Assembly: GCA_035259145.1 (NCBI GenBank)
Contig: DATFWQ010000260.1
Location: forward strand, 1 to 5,936
Reading direction: 5' to 3'
DNA length: 5,936 nucleotides
DNA from: CF-161 sp035259145
GTDB taxonomy: Bacteria; Chloroflexota; Dormibacteria; Dormibacterales; Dormibacteraceae
Position 1 is the first letter of the stretch; every line of letters starts with the position of its first letter. Made by a program: the position numbers and the translations under genes. Positions 5,422 to 5,936 of this stretch are shown here, piece after piece. A model generated the notes under the pieces. It did no database searches and was not told where the DNA came from. It saw nothing but the letters and a program-made list of their open reading frames with translations.

Positions 5422-5936
5422 ATGTCCGGTGCGAACGTGTAGGGCCGAAACGGCACGTCGGTGCCTACGTCCAGCTGGATCACGGTATGAGCACTCAGGG
5501 GTATCGAGCGGGGATCGCCATCGAAGCGCTTCCCGTCGACGTACGCGATCACCTGCCCGCTGTCACCACCGACTCGCGACGTGCTGAGGGGCTGCCCCCA
5601 GACGTCGAAGAACTCGCCGAGCGTAAACGTTCGTTGAGCCGGCGCTTCGATGTGGATGATGCCGTCGGTCGCGTGCGTGTGCAACCAGTAGAAGCACGAT
5701 CCGCCGACGGCGAAGGGCCCCGCCTGGGTCTGCTGAACCTGCTGGTTGGGGATGCCGATCCCGAGCGGCACCTGCTTCTCCTGGGCGTTGACGAAGGTCG
5801 CAAGGTGCGCGTGGATGTGGAAGAGCGCCTGCTCGTTGGTCTGGCACTGAATCCCGTCGATGGTCTGTCCAGTGACGCCAGTCGAGCCTGGCCTCGGCGA
5901 GGACGTGTTGCCGCCCTGCGAGACCACCACCACGAC
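5418..5936 (-). CDS. Conserved hypothetical His-rich protein, probably membrane-anchored or exported (5' end missing)
   Basis: The frame is open from the right edge to TGA 5420-5418, giving 172 residues without the true N-terminus. The visible start VVVVVSQGGN looks like the end of a hydrophobic anchor or signal segment, followed by a Ser/Gly/Pro-rich linker, so the rest is probably outside the membrane. Distances below count from the GTG at 5933. Conserved-looking blocks are FHIHAHLATFVN (38-49), VPLGIGIP (55-62), GGSCFYWLHTHATDGIIHIE (77-96), RTFTLGEFFDVWGQPL (101-116) and IPLSAHTVIQLDVG (144-157). His39, 41, 43, 85, 87 and 94 could form a metal site, and Cys30 and Cys80 could pair in a disulfide. 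I recognise the HTHxxDGIIHIE family as a widespread uncharacterised one in actinobacteria and other soil bacteria, but know no function. GTG 5933 is unlikely to be the real start. Confidence 0.8.
   Translation of the reverse strand, partial: VVVVVSQGGNTSSPRPGSTGVTGQTIDGIQCQTNEQALFHIHAHLATFVNAQEKQVPLGIGIPNQQVQQTQAGPFAVGGSCFYWLHTHATDGIIHIEAPAQRTFTLGEFFDVWGQPLSTSRVGGDSGQVIAYVDGKRFDGDPRSIPLSAHTVIQLDVGTDVPFRPYTFAPDI

Overview
This is a GC-rich window with third-position G/C bias throughout. It holds a DrrAB-type drug exporter, a Ddn/F420-type nitroreductase-family protein and signs of leaderless expression. Together these point to a high-GC actinomycete (Actinomycetota); genus cannot be judged from the sequence. 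There are five complete genes of clear family, one complete MerR-type regulator with an unusual C-terminal domain, and two genes cut by the window edges. I see no tRNA, rRNA, CRISPR array or insertion sequence.

Left and centre (1-3578, all minus strand, read right to left): drrA-like ABC ATPase (3578-2604), drrB-like ABC-2 permease (2607-1783, ATGA overlap), a small Ddn-family F420-dependent nitro/quinone reductase-like protein (1723-1322), and a SAM-dependent O-methyltransferase (1262-261). The last two gaps are both 59 bp, so these four genes look like one transcription unit: export, reduction and methylation of a small aromatic compound. Beyond a 164-bp gap, the first 32 codons of another minus-strand gene (96-1) run off the left edge.

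Control region (3579-3698): a comparatively AT-rich 120-bp divergent intergenic region separates the exporter operon from a TetR-family repressor gene (3699-4328, plus). It carries a near-consensus sigma70-type promoter toward drrA (TTGACA, 17 bp, TATAGT), a weaker promoter toward tetR, and a 17-bp near-perfect palindrome lying on both -10 boxes. This is the classic layout of a TetR regulator repressing itself and a divergent efflux operon.

Right side (4329-5936): downstream of tetR are three closely packed dyads. They are followed by a MerR-type promoter with a 20-bp spacer and an internal inverted repeat, whose predicted start site falls on the ATG of a 312-aa MerR regulator (4461-5399). 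The regulator joins a MerR DNA-binding head and coiled coil to a predicted beta-rich sensor domain. That domain has its own well-spaced Shine-Dalgarno and ATG inside the gene. A convergent minus-strand gene (5418 to beyond 5936) encodes the C-terminal part of a probably exported or membrane-anchored protein with clustered histidines; a hairpin sits between the two stop codons.

The most useful observations are the TetR operator architecture, the probable leaderless autoregulated merR promoter, the MerR-sensor fusion with internal start, and the compact export/reduction/methylation cassette. All functional assignments are from motif recognition by eye; nothing was searched.
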